Origin: JAAXKN01 sp050259615
GTDB taxonomy: Bacteria > Bacteroidota > Ignavibacteria > Ignavibacteriales > SURF-24
Length of the DNA stretch: 64,000 nt
Assembly (NCBI GenBank): GCA_050259615.1
Contig: JBLNAZ010000014.1
Span: 1 to 64,000 of the forward strand
Direction of reading: 5' to 3'
The notes under the pieces: generated by a model
What the model saw: only the letters and a program-made list of their open reading frames with translations
Databases searched by the model: none
Told to the model about the DNA's origin: nothing
In this document: piece after piece, positions 16,838 through 24,356 of the stretch
How the letters are laid out: each line of letters begins with the position of its first letter
Numbering within the stretch: position 1 is the stretch's first letter
Made by a program: the position numbers and the translations under genes

Positions 16838-18471
16838 TGATTAAAAAAATAATTTTACTTATGTGGGCTTTGCCTGTTCTACTTTCAGCCCAGGAAAATA
16901 CAGAAAAAAAACAACAGAGCGTTGAACTGCCTGAATTCGTCATTACGGGCGTCGAAAGGGTAAGTCTGCCTACTGTAAGCAAACCTAAAGCTGAACTTGT
17001 ACCGACGCTTTCCGAGGAATTCTTTAAGCCGGTCTATTCTCCTGAGGATCTTCCGATTGCTGAAATATCCAATCCCGTAAAAAAGGAAGTAACCTTTAAT
17101 TCCACCGGCCCGGCCTATAAAGGGAGGCTTAATATCGGAGCAGGCTACTACAGGCTTCCGGGAGCAGAACTCACCTATGGGGCAAACTTTGACGGCGGAA
17201 CTTTCTTCGGAAGAGTGTGGACATTTAACGACAGGGCTTTTGTGCCTAATTCTGAGAAAAACGGATTGGGGCTCGACCTGTCAACCTCATTCTTCTCATC
17301 AGACACTTCAGGCTTCCTGCCCGGAACAGTCTATAAAATGGGTGGGGGTTATGACGTAAACTCATATAAATTCTTTGCTTCAGATAATCCTGAAATGACA
17401 AGGAATATGAATAAGGGCAACCTCAGACTTTCGATGTCGAACCTTATCAGCGATTATTTTAAGGTAAGCCTGGATGCAGCAGATAATATGCTCTACTTAA
17501 GCGACGCAGATTTTGGCGAGAACCTCCTCTGGCTTAAAGGCGGCATCGAAACGGGCTACAACGGCTTTAAGATTGCCGGCGACGCAAACCTTAAGTACCA
17601 GAACATGAGCGAAAAGATAAACGGCAAAAGCGCTGTGGGATTCTTTGACGCCAGAGCTTCTCTGAAACTTAAGCCTACAGGCGACTGGCAGTTTGGCTTC
17701 GGACTTTATTATGCCACTACTGATTCCAGCTGGATGCTTCTGCCACAGGGATTCTTTTTCCTGAAAATTAATAACCAGCTCTCTATGCTGGGCGAACTGA
17801 TGCCGCAGGCAGACTTCCTTTCGGTTAGCGACCTGGCCGGCGTAAACAAATATTATAACCTTAACGTGGGAAACGTGTTCCAGAAAAGTCCCATCAACAT
17901 TAACGTTGCCCTTAAATATGAGTTTGATACCTACTTTGAAATTGAAGGCGGCATTAAATTCTCAAAATTCGATAACTTTGCATACTATAGAACCAGCAAA
18001 CTGAACAGTAATATCCCTGACCAGCCGGGACTTATCGCAGTACCCAAAGGAAAGTTTAATATTGAAACCACAAAGGCAAACAGGTTTACAGGCTACGCAA
18101 ACCTGCTTTTCCATGCGGGTCCTTACGGCTCGTTTTACGGAAAATTTGAGATGGAGGATTTCCAGAATCCTAACGGACGTAAGATTCCGTTTACCCCGGC
18201 AGTACGTTCAAGTCTCTCCTACGGGTACGATTTCCCGTCCGTGGAAGTTAAAGCTTCACTGGATCTGAATTCCTCATCTTATGCGGATATTGAGAACAGA
18301 ACGGAAATTCCTGCTTTTGCCGATATGTCGCTCCGCATGGGCTATAAACTTCAGGATAATTTCAGACTCTTCGGACAGGTGAATAATCTCTTTAACAAGG
18401 ACAATTACTACTGGTACGGCTATAGGGAGAAACCTTTTGATATAGTTTTCGGAATTGATTATAGATGGTAA
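16837..18471 (+). CDS. TonB-receptor-like outer-membrane barrel, short, apparently plug-less
   Basis: 544 residues. A signal peptide (~1-19) is followed by VELPEFVITGVERV, which resembles a TonB box, and then a ~65-residue linker leading straight into alternating beta strands rich in Gly and aromatics. The C-terminus ends LFNKDNYYWYGYREKPFDIVFGIDYRW, typical of TonB-dependent receptors with the terminal aromatic outer-membrane signal. Normal receptors have a ~130-residue plug and 600-1000 residues in total; no plug is recognisable here. It overlaps the TPR gene stop by 1 nt. A TonB gene lies at 20849 in the same cluster, supporting energised function. It could alternatively be a passive barrel that docks the TPR protein. 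Confidence 0.8.
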   Translation: MIKKIILLMWALPVLLSAQENTEKKQQSVELPEFVITGVERVSLPTVSKPKAELVPTLSEEFFKPVYSPEDLPIAEISNPVKKEVTFNSTGPAYKGRLNIGAGYYRLPGAELTYGANFDGGTFFGRVWTFNDRAFVPNSEKNGLGLDLSTSFFSSDTSGFLPGTVYKMGGGYDVNSYKFFASDNPEMTRNMNKGNLRLSMSNLISDYFKVSLDAADNMLYLSDADFGENLLWLKGGIETGYNGFKIAGDANLKYQNMSEKINGKSAVGFFDARASLKLKPTGDWQFGFGLYYATTDSSWMLLPQGFFFLKINNQLSMLGELMPQADFLSVSDLAGVNKYYNLNVGNVFQKSPININVALKYEFDTYFEIEGGIKFSKFDNFAYYRTSKLNSNIPDQPGLIAVPKGKFNIETTKANRFTGYANLLFHAGPYGSFYGKFEMEDFQNPNGRKIPFTPAVRSSLSYGYDFPSVEVKASLDLNSSSYADIENRTEIPAFADMSLRMGYKLQDNFRLFGQVNNLFNKDNYYWYGYREKPFDIVFGIDYRW

Positions 18472-18515
18472 AACAGATAAAATAAGTTTTAGTGCGGCTC
18501 TTTTTGATTTTGTGT

Positions 18516-18535
18516 GCGAATTTACTTTAATTCGC
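18516..18535 (+). promoter_or_regulatory. Inverted repeat before the HU/SPOR gene
   Basis: GCGAATT and AATTCGC separated by 6 nt, downstream of a TTGATT element (18504-18509) and 41 nt before the ATG. It could be an operator at a second promoter or an RNA hairpin modulating the downstream genes. Confidence 0.35.
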
Positions 18536-18576
18536 AGAGTGTATTTAAGACAGTTTTTCGATAAAAACAACAAAAG

Positions 18577-20802
18577 ATGAAGAAAGAAGAATTAGTAAAT
18601 ATTATTTCTGCCCGGCTTAACTCTCAGGGAAAGGAGACGGCGGTTGCTTTCGATGTTTTTTTGCAGAAAGTAGCAGAATCCCTCCAGGTGAATGAATCGG
18701 TTAAGATTCCTGATGTGGGAATTTTCCAGCTGAAGAGAAAGGGCTCTCTCGATGATTCAGCAGGCCAGGGGAAAAGCTCTTTTTATCTGCTGTTTGTACC
18801 TCTTAAATACAACAGGAAAGACAAAAATGAGGTCCTGGCTTTCCAGGTTAACCCGCGTAATATTAAAAAGACCGAGCTCGACGACGACGTCTTCAGCCTG
18901 AGCGTCGACCAGCCCGTTATACCTGTTACTGAACAGGCCAGGAAGGACTTTCTTGTCCATTCTTCCTATCTCATGATGCAGAAAAACTTTGAGGAAAGGG
19001 TGGATGGATTACTTCTGAATTCTCTTAACCTTAGCGACTTTGAAATAGACTATAAATTTCCTTCTTCTCCCGGGGAAAATATATTTGACCTGGCCCCGGA
19101 AACTGAAAATGAAACTGGAAGTGAAGATAATGAAAGTATTCCATGGGATTTCGGGGAAGAGGCAGACTTTATCTCTGATGAAAATACACCGGAAACTGAA
19201 ATTACACCGGAACCTGCGGATGAAAACGCCGATGAGGACTTTGATGCAATTGTGGCCAAAATTACGGGTGGTTTTTCTGATGATACTTCCGCATTTGATG
19301 ACGCCGAAGCTGTTTTGCCTGATGATATGTTAGACGAAGATTCTGAAATTTTTGAAGAAAATGACGAGGAACCCGGCCCTCAGAGTGAAACTGAAGAAGT
19401 GCTTAATGAAATCATGCCTGAGGATAATTTAAATCTTCCAGCCGATGAACTTTTCAGGAACCTCCTGGGTGAAGAGGAAATTACGGAAGATGAAATTCCT
19501 GAGGATGAAGTTCCTGAAGATAAAATTCCCGGTGTGCTTCCGGGACTTAATGCCAGTGACGAGCTTGGTGATGACTGGTTCAGCCTTAAGGAAATAGATG
19601 AAGAAGAAGAACTAGTTGAAAGTGAAACACCTTTTGCAGCTGAAGAACCTTCTGTAAAGGAAGATGCTTTTGAAAATGAAGAGCCCGCAGTAATAGATGA
19701 CCAGGCGGAAAATATTGACGACAAGCTGGAACTTCTGACAGAAATGGATGCAGGACTGGAAATTGATCCGTTTGAGGATTTTGCTTTAGATGAAGAGGAT
19801 GAAATTCCTGAGGAGATAACAGATGAGGTTCATGAAGAAGAGATTCCTGAAGAAGAACCTCTGGAAGAAGAACCTCTGGAAGAAGAACTTCCGGAAGAAG
19901 AACTTCCGGCTGAGGAGCCTGACCTTGTACTTGAAAAAGGCGGACTGCACGGTGTTGCTTTGACTGATGAAAAAATGCTTGAGGATGAGGATGAAGCCGG
20001 GCATAAGGTGAAGTATCCCGGAATGTTCTGGATGATATTAGGCGCTCTAGTGCTCGTGACTTTAGGAGGAATATATTACTTCTTCTTCATGGGTAATGCT
20101 AAACTGCCTGTCCCGGATTTTGCAAAGAAGGTGACTTCTAATGAAGCGGCTTCTGTAAAGCCACAGGTAATTGAAAGGGACTATAGTGTACCTGTAACTG
20201 TTTATAAAAGAAGCCGGGAAAAAACTGAACCTGAGAATTCCGGAGACCAGACTAACAGCGCCATCCAGAATAATAGCACAGCTCAGAATAATGCTCCGGC
20301 GCAGAATAATCCCGCCGCTGAAAATAAAACAGCCTCCGAAGGTAATGTAAAAGGGAATAATACTGCTCAGAAGACAGAGACTCCCAAAAAAGTTCAGGAG
20401 AATAAGCCCATAGATAAACAGCAGCTGACAAAGCTTCCTGAGGCTAAACTTCCTGAAACAAGTAAGCAGGGTGTTAAGAATAATCCTGTTGTTAAGAGTA
20501 ATCCTGTAGTACAAAACGTACAGACTCCCGCTGAAGTGCAGATTCAGCCGGGAAGCGATACAAAAAATAAGCTTATTAAGGAATATATTTTTACTGACGG
20601 AAGAGGGCGTTATACCATTCAGGAATCCTCCTGGCAATCCATGGCTGAGGCAGTAAAGAGGGTGAAATACTTCAGGAGCAAGGGGCTGGATGCTTATTAT
20701 ACAAAGTACGCTCCAAGGGGAGAAAAGGTTTGGTACAGGGTAAGAATAGGAGATTATCCGTCACTTGAAGAAACTGAAAACACGCTTAGAAAAATTAAGT
20801 AG
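18577..20802 (+). CDS. HU-CCDC81-type domain/acidic linker/transmembrane/SPOR protein
   Basis: 741 residues. Residues ~1-160 resemble the HU-like (CCDC81-type) DNA-binding fold of Bacteroidota: ISARLNSQGKETAVAFDVFLQKVAESL, SVKIPDVGIFQLKRKG, NPRNIKKTE. Residues ~165-470 are extremely rich in Glu and Asp with short tandem repeats. One membrane segment follows (~486-506, FWMILGALVLVTLGGIYYFFF), then an Asn/Gln/Ala-rich linker (~540-650) and a C-terminal SPOR domain (~675-741), which binds denuded peptidoglycan at division sites. The predicted topology is HU-like end in the cytoplasm and SPOR in the periplasm. This suggests a link between nucleoid and cell wall; the DNA-binding part is untested. 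There is no clear ribosome binding site. Confidence 0.85.
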   Translation: MKKEELVNIISARLNSQGKETAVAFDVFLQKVAESLQVNESVKIPDVGIFQLKRKGSLDDSAGQGKSSFYLLFVPLKYNRKDKNEVLAFQVNPRNIKKTELDDDVFSLSVDQPVIPVTEQARKDFLVHSSYLMMQKNFEERVDGLLLNSLNLSDFEIDYKFPSSPGENIFDLAPETENETGSEDNESIPWDFGEEADFISDENTPETEITPEPADENADEDFDAIVAKITGGFSDDTSAFDDAEAVLPDDMLDEDSEIFEENDEEPGPQSETEEVLNEIMPEDNLNLPADELFRNLLGEEEITEDEIPEDEVPEDKIPGVLPGLNASDELGDDWFSLKEIDEEEELVESETPFAAEEPSVKEDAFENEEPAVIDDQAENIDDKLELLTEMDAGLEIDPFEDFALDEEDEIPEEITDEVHEEEIPEEEPLEEEPLEEELPEEELPAEEPDLVLEKGGLHGVALTDEKMLEDEDEAGHKVKYPGMFWMILGALVLVTLGGIYYFFFMGNAKLPVPDFAKKVTSNEAASVKPQVIERDYSVPVTVYKRSREKTEPENSGDQTNSAIQNNSTAQNNAPAQNNPAAENKTASEGNVKGNNTAQKTETPKKVQENKPIDKQQLTKLPEAKLPETSKQGVKNNPVVKSNPVVQNVQTPAEVQIQPGSDTKNKLIKEYIFTDGRGRYTIQESSWQSMAEAVKRVKYFRSKGLDAYYTKYAPRGEKVWYRVRIGDYPSLEETENTLRKIK
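19849..19908 (+). repeat. Four tandem 15-bp repeats in the acidic linker
   Basis: Two identical units GAAGAAGAACCTCTG are followed by two identical units GAAGAAGAACTTCCG, encoding EEEPL/EEELP. A related EDEIP/EDEVP/EDKIP array lies near 19486-19530. The arrangement suggests recent slippage expansion, so length may vary between strains. Confidence 0.9.
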
Positions 20803-20848
20803 AGATTAAGTAAGCGGCTGCAATATTAGAAAATTAAATTGTTAAGCG

Positions 20849-21631
20849 ATGACTTTTCCAAAAATAAAAAATACTTCGTACCTGATGTCACTGGGGGTTC
20901 ACGGACTCCTGCTTGCCGTATTTCTCCTGCTCAGGGCAAGCTTTTCTTATACTCCCACTGAATATGTTGAGATCGGCTTTGGCACTCCGGGCGGTTCCGG
21001 CGGAGGCGGAAACGGTGAGACTCAGGTAGTTTCTGAGGACCCGCAGGCAGGCGACCTACCGCAGCAGGCTCAGCAGGATGTTGTGCAGGAAACAAAGAAA
21101 GAAGATATACCTAAGGTTGAAAATCAGAAAAAAGAGAATACTTCTGAAGACCGCCTTCCGGCTAAGACTGAAAAGCCTAAAAATGAAAACCTGACGGCTA
21201 AGAACGGTTCTGTTCCTAAAGATGTGGTTAAGCCGGGTAACGGCTCTCCCGCTGCAGGCATAGGTACCAATCCCCTCGGCTCAGGCATCGGAAATGGTAT
21301 TGGTAAAGGCTCCGGAAATGGTAACGGATCGGGCGATGCAAATGGCGACGGATACGATATCTTCTGGGGAGGAAAGGGAAACAGGAAAATCTACAGCTAT
21401 TCACTCCCGCGGTACCCGGATGGGGTTTCTAAGGAAATTGACCTGAAGCTGAAGTTTACCATACTTCCCGACGGCACCGTGGGTACTATCATTCCTTTAA
21501 TGAAAGCCGATACAAGACTTGAAAACTCAGCTATTAATTCTCTCAGGCAATGGAGATTCGAACCGCTGCCCCCGGAACAGAAGCAGCTTGAACAGACTGC
21601 GGTTATTACTTTTCCGTACCGTCTTCAGTAA
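20849..21631 (+). CDS. tonB: TonB-family energy transducer
   Basis: 260 residues. A short cytoplasmic N-terminus and one membrane segment (~14-31) precede a Gly-rich stretch (GGSGGGGNGE), a Lys/Glu/Pro-rich periplasmic linker, a second Gly/Asn-rich stretch and a C-terminal TonB_C domain (~185-260: IDLKLKFTILPDGTVGTIIPLMKADTRLENSAINSLRQWRFEPL). TonB couples the inner-membrane proton motive force, through ExbB/ExbD, to outer-membrane receptors. ExbB and ExbD genes are not in the window, so they must be elsewhere. The gene is 46 nt behind the HU/SPOR gene and 4 kb behind the plug-less receptor-like barrel, its possible partner. The 3' end overlaps the convergent gene by 26 nt. Confidence 0.88.
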   Translation: MTFPKIKNTSYLMSLGVHGLLLAVFLLLRASFSYTPTEYVEIGFGTPGGSGGGGNGETQVVSEDPQAGDLPQQAQQDVVQETKKEDIPKVENQKKENTSEDRLPAKTEKPKNENLTAKNGSVPKDVVKPGNGSPAAGIGTNPLGSGIGNGIGKGSGNGNGSGDANGDGYDIFWGGKGNRKIYSYSLPRYPDGVSKEIDLKLKFTILPDGTVGTIIPLMKADTRLENSAINSLRQWRFEPLPPEQKQLEQTAVITFPYRLQ

Positions 21632-21914
21632 CTTCATTTTCCTTATTCTCGCCGTAGTATAGCTTGTAGAAAAAATACTCTGCTACTGATAAAAGGAATA
21701 AGGAAAAGGTGTCCCTGTCAAAATATAACCCGAAACCTTTCGGTTCCATGATGGCTCTTGCAATCATTCCTGTTACTGCCCAGCCAACGCTGAACAGTAT
21801 TACTATGAGTGCTACATTGGAGAGTGCCGTGGAAATGCCTTCCTCCTGCCACTTTTTTGTAAAGATTACTGTAACAAAAACCAGGTGAACGAAAAATATA
21901 AATGCTGTAATCAT
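21606..21914 (-). CDS. Small membrane protein of unknown function
   Basis: 102 residues with two or three hydrophobic segments (about 2-18, 32-52 and 69-83) and an acidic hydrophilic C-terminus. I do not recognise the family. It lies 27 nt downstream of the next membrane protein gene in the same direction and is probably the last gene of a three-gene operon running from 22921. Its coding end overlaps the end of tonB by 26 nt on the other strand. Confidence 0.65.
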   Translation of the reverse strand: MITAFIFFVHLVFVTVIFTKKWQEEGISTALSNVALIVILFSVGWAVTGMIARAIMEPKGFGLYFDRDTFSLFLLSVAEYFFYKLYYGENKENEVTEDGTEK

Positions 21915-21941
21915 TTTTTTATCAGGTCTGCTTGTTTGTGA

Positions 21942-22454
21942 TTAGAAATTATTATCCTCGCGGTCTTGCCTTCTTTTTATTATCTGCATCCCGATCAGTC
22001 CGCCAATAATACCGAATACTGAATTTACGATCAGGCTGCTCATGAAAACTGAAAGCGTATAGAGCATGGAGAATCCGTACTTATTGATCTCATCTACAAC
22101 CCGGTACATTATATCCATAACTTCGCGTGCAAGCGAGGCGGGGTAAATGCTCTGGAGCATATTCTCAAGCTCAGGAAGTGATCCGGCAATTGAGATCTCT
22201 CTTGTCATAAAAACGATCAGCATATCGAATGCGGTGCCGAAGAAAGCTGCAAATATGCCGGTTGAAAGACCTAAGAGCACGGCTAAAGATGCTTTAATAT
22301 CGGGTTCATTTTTATTGGCCTTCTGGTGAAGTATGAGGGCAAAGAAAGCTGCCACGGGTACAATCACGCAGCAGGAAAGGGTCTTGACCAGTGGAACAAT
22401 ATTCAGAACGCCTGCCGCAAATCCGCACACCAGAGCCGGTAAATACTTTTTCAA
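21942..22454 (-). CDS. Polytopic membrane protein, possibly DUF4199-like
   Basis: 170 residues with four hydrophobic segments (about 5-25, 28-43, 57-80 and 130-160), Gly-rich, and a short basic C-terminus (IIKRRQDREDNNF). The layout recalls DUF4199-type proteins of Bacteroidota but I cannot confirm that. Its start overlaps the stop of the DUF2085 gene by 4 nt (ATGA), a sign of translational coupling. Confidence 0.6.
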   Translation of the reverse strand: MKKYLPALVCGFAAGVLNIVPLVKTLSCCVIVPVAAFFALILHQKANKNEPDIKASLAVLLGLSTGIFAAFFGTAFDMLIVFMTREISIAGSLPELENMLQSIYPASLAREVMDIMYRVVDEINKYGFSMLYTLSVFMSSLIVNSVFGIIGGLIGMQIIKRRQDREDNNF

Positions 22455-22921
22455 TTATAATTCCTGTCTTGAGATTTTAATTCTGCAATAAATTTTTCAA
22501 AAGCTTCCAAAATATAAAAAAATCCGGCTGAACCTAAAAGAAATCCGGTAAGAAAAGCAGCCATTTTGGAATAATTATATACTTTAACAGAATAAAGGAT
22601 TACATCAAGGATCATCGGAATACCTGATAAGATCAGGTACTTTAAGTGTAATTTTTCGTTTAACGTAATGAAAAGGGATATCAGGGAGGCAATGATTAAT
22701 CCCGTATAAATGCCGAAGCACCTTGAACACACTAAAAGAGGGCGCCCCATAATAAAAATGGTTTTTTCTGTTATCTGATGGCAGACGTGTGAGTAGCAGA
22801 GACTGCCAAATAAATAAACTCCTGCCGGAAACTCATAAAAGGGGATAAGAACATTAAGGAAAATCCCTAAAAACCAGATAAATAGCAGAAAAAAAAGGAA
22901 ATATTTAACTTTGTGCTTCAT
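22451..22921 (-). CDS. DUF2085 membrane protein
   Basis: 156 residues with four membrane segments. The DUF2085 hallmarks are GSLCYSHVCHQITEKTIFIMGRPLLVCSRCFGIYTGL (residues ~39-75), with conserved Cys and His residues near the membrane surface. Function of the family is unknown; the Cys/His set could bind metal or a cofactor. It is the first gene of the three-gene minus-strand operon. No strong ribosome binding site is seen before the ATG. Confidence 0.82.
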   Translation of the reverse strand: MKHKVKYFLFFLLFIWFLGIFLNVLIPFYEFPAGVYLFGSLCYSHVCHQITEKTIFIMGRPLLVCSRCFGIYTGLIIASLISLFITLNEKLHLKYLILSGIPMILDVILYSVKVYNYSKMAAFLTGFLLGSAGFFYILEAFEKFIAELKSQDRNYN

Positions 22922-23031
22922 TAAAACTATTTATTAATGGATGTATGAAGACAAAAATATGCCGAAAATATGAATATTAACAGTTTTAAAGGGGGAAAAT
23001 ATTATTATTAAATAATATCGCCGGAAAAATC

Positions 23032-23060
23032 TTGATTAACAGTAAAATTACCTTTATATT
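23032..23060 (+). promoter_or_regulatory. Promoter of rpmB
   Basis: TTGATT (23032-23037), 17 nt, TATATT (23055-23060), with the ATG at 23087. GGAG lies 9 nt before the ATG. Confidence 0.65.
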
Positions 23061-23086
23061 TAGGTTTCAAAATTCATGGAGTTGTA

Positions 23087-23281
23087 ATGTCAAGAGTATG
23101 TGAAATTTGCGGTAAAGGTCCAATAACAGGTCATAACGTAAGTCATGCTAACAACAGAACCAAGACGAGATGGCTGCCTAATCTGCAGAATGTTAATGCT
23201 ATCGTGGACGGCAGAAAAACAAAATTAAAAGTTTGCACAACTTGCCTTAAAAGCAATAAAGTTGTAAAAGCTGTTGCATAA
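23087..23281 (+). CDS. rpmB: Large-subunit ribosomal protein L28
   Basis: 64 residues, full length for the short bacterial form. The sequence SRVCEICGKGPITGHNVSHANNRTK and RWLPNLQ is diagnostic for L28. Two CxxC pairs (CEIC near the N-terminus, CTTC near the C-terminus) make it the zinc-binding C+ version; zinc-limited bacteria often carry a C- paralogue elsewhere, and none is seen here. It is transcribed alone from a clear promoter to a terminator, without the usual L33 partner gene. Confidence 0.97.
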   Translation: MSRVCEICGKGPITGHNVSHANNRTKTRWLPNLQNVNAIVDGRKTKLKVCTTCLKSNKVVKAVA

Positions 23282-23283
23282 AG

Positions 23284-23307
23284 AGGCTGTTCTATCAGCC
23301 TTTTTTT
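23284..23307 (+). terminator. Terminator of rpmB
   Basis: AGGCTG (23284-23289) pairs with CAGCCT (23296-23301), followed by seven T. The end of the minus-strand NHL gene falls inside this hairpin. Confidence 0.9.
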
Positions 23308-24191
23308 ATTTTAAATACTGCTATCTGTTTCTGCGTAAGCACGTACAATTTATCCTTAAAGATCAGTCCGCCAACTATTTCAGAACCCGGATCAAACCCG
23401 GTGAGGTGCGCTTCCTTTAGCTGTACCTCTTTCTGATTAAGGTCTGCTGTAAATACTCTGTCTGTGGAAGTTAATACAAGATTATTAAAAGTAATATTGA
23501 TACTTCTGAAAGGTATTTCTGTTGCAGCCTTCGCGAGGCCCGTCCCGAACTGATCGAAAATTACCAGGCTGGAGTCGTCAAGTACATAGATCCTGTTATC
23601 CTGTGAAATTGCGAATTTTACAGGGTTGTTAAGGGTGTACTCGCCCGAACGATAGTTCCCGAACTGAAGGGCGTACTCGCCTGAAATATTGAATTTAAGT
23701 ATCCTTTTGTTTTCAGAGTCTAATATATACATATCGCCCTGCGTTGATACGGCCGAACTGGTAGGGTATCCGAAGGTGATATTGCCGTCTGAATCGGTAT
23801 TTGTATTGTTATTATTGTCCCTGCTTTGGTCTCCCCGTGCCTGGATTGCAGCCAGAAAGTTAAGATCCTTGTCGAAGACCTGCACCCTGTGGTTATTCTT
23901 GTCGCACACATAGACGTTAAGCGTGGAGGAGAATACGTCTGTAGGATCATCAAAGGACGACTCATCCCATCCGTAGCCCCCGATATATTTTACTTCATTT
24001 CCCGACAGGTCCAGCTTATGCACTTCGTTAGATAGTGCATCAGACACATAAATAAAGCCCGTAGGATTAATAGAGAAAGACGAAGCCCCCTGGAAATTCC
24101 CCAGTTCCCCGGCGAATTCAAATTCCTGGGCAAATGCGGAAGTAAAGATAATTCCGCAAAGAAATAATGCTGCTATAAATATTCTCATCAT
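23295..24191 (-). CDS. Exported NHL/6-bladed beta-propeller protein
   Basis: About 298 residues from the Met pair at 24191/24188, which begins a signal peptide (MMRIFIAALFLCGIIFTSAFAQ); a 29-residue upstream in-frame extension lacks signal character and was rejected. The mature part has NHL-type blades: FSINPTGFIYVSDALSNEVHKLDLSG, VYVCDKNNHRVQVFDKDLNFL, DMYILDSENKRILKFNISGEYALQFG. NHL propellers bind proteins or polymers in the periplasm or outside. No T9SS sorting domain is present, so periplasmic residence is likely. Its last codons lie in the rpmB terminator. A duplicated TTTGTAC motif lies just upstream of the start. Confidence 0.82.
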   Translation of the reverse strand: MMRIFIAALFLCGIIFTSAFAQEFEFAGELGNFQGASSFSINPTGFIYVSDALSNEVHKLDLSGNEVKYIGGYGWDESSFDDPTDVFSSTLNVYVCDKNNHRVQVFDKDLNFLAAIQARGDQSRDNNNNTNTDSDGNITFGYPTSSAVSTQGDMYILDSENKRILKFNISGEYALQFGNYRSGEYTLNNPVKFAISQDNRIYVLDDSSLVIFDQFGTGLAKAATEIPFRSINITFNNLVLTSTDRVFTADLNQKEVQLKEAHLTGFDPGSEIVGGLIFKDKLYVLTQKQIAVFKIKKG

Positions 24192-24356
24192 GTTGTACAA
24201 AGTACAAAGTCCTTCTGAGAAAGGCAACGGATATAACAGTGAAGATTCCAGAGCTTTTGCGGCTTTTCGTCCCGCCATATTATGTTTTTAGTCCTTTGAA
24301 ATTTCCGGGGGATTAATTAATTTACTTCAGTAGTAAAAACAACTTAAGGTGTTCTT

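Noticed and set aside
20062..20637. 191-residue Ile/Leu-rich frame opposite the HU/SPOR gene
   Set aside because: Looks membrane-like, but only because the sense strand is rich in AAT/AAC and GAA codons; it is an antisense artefact.
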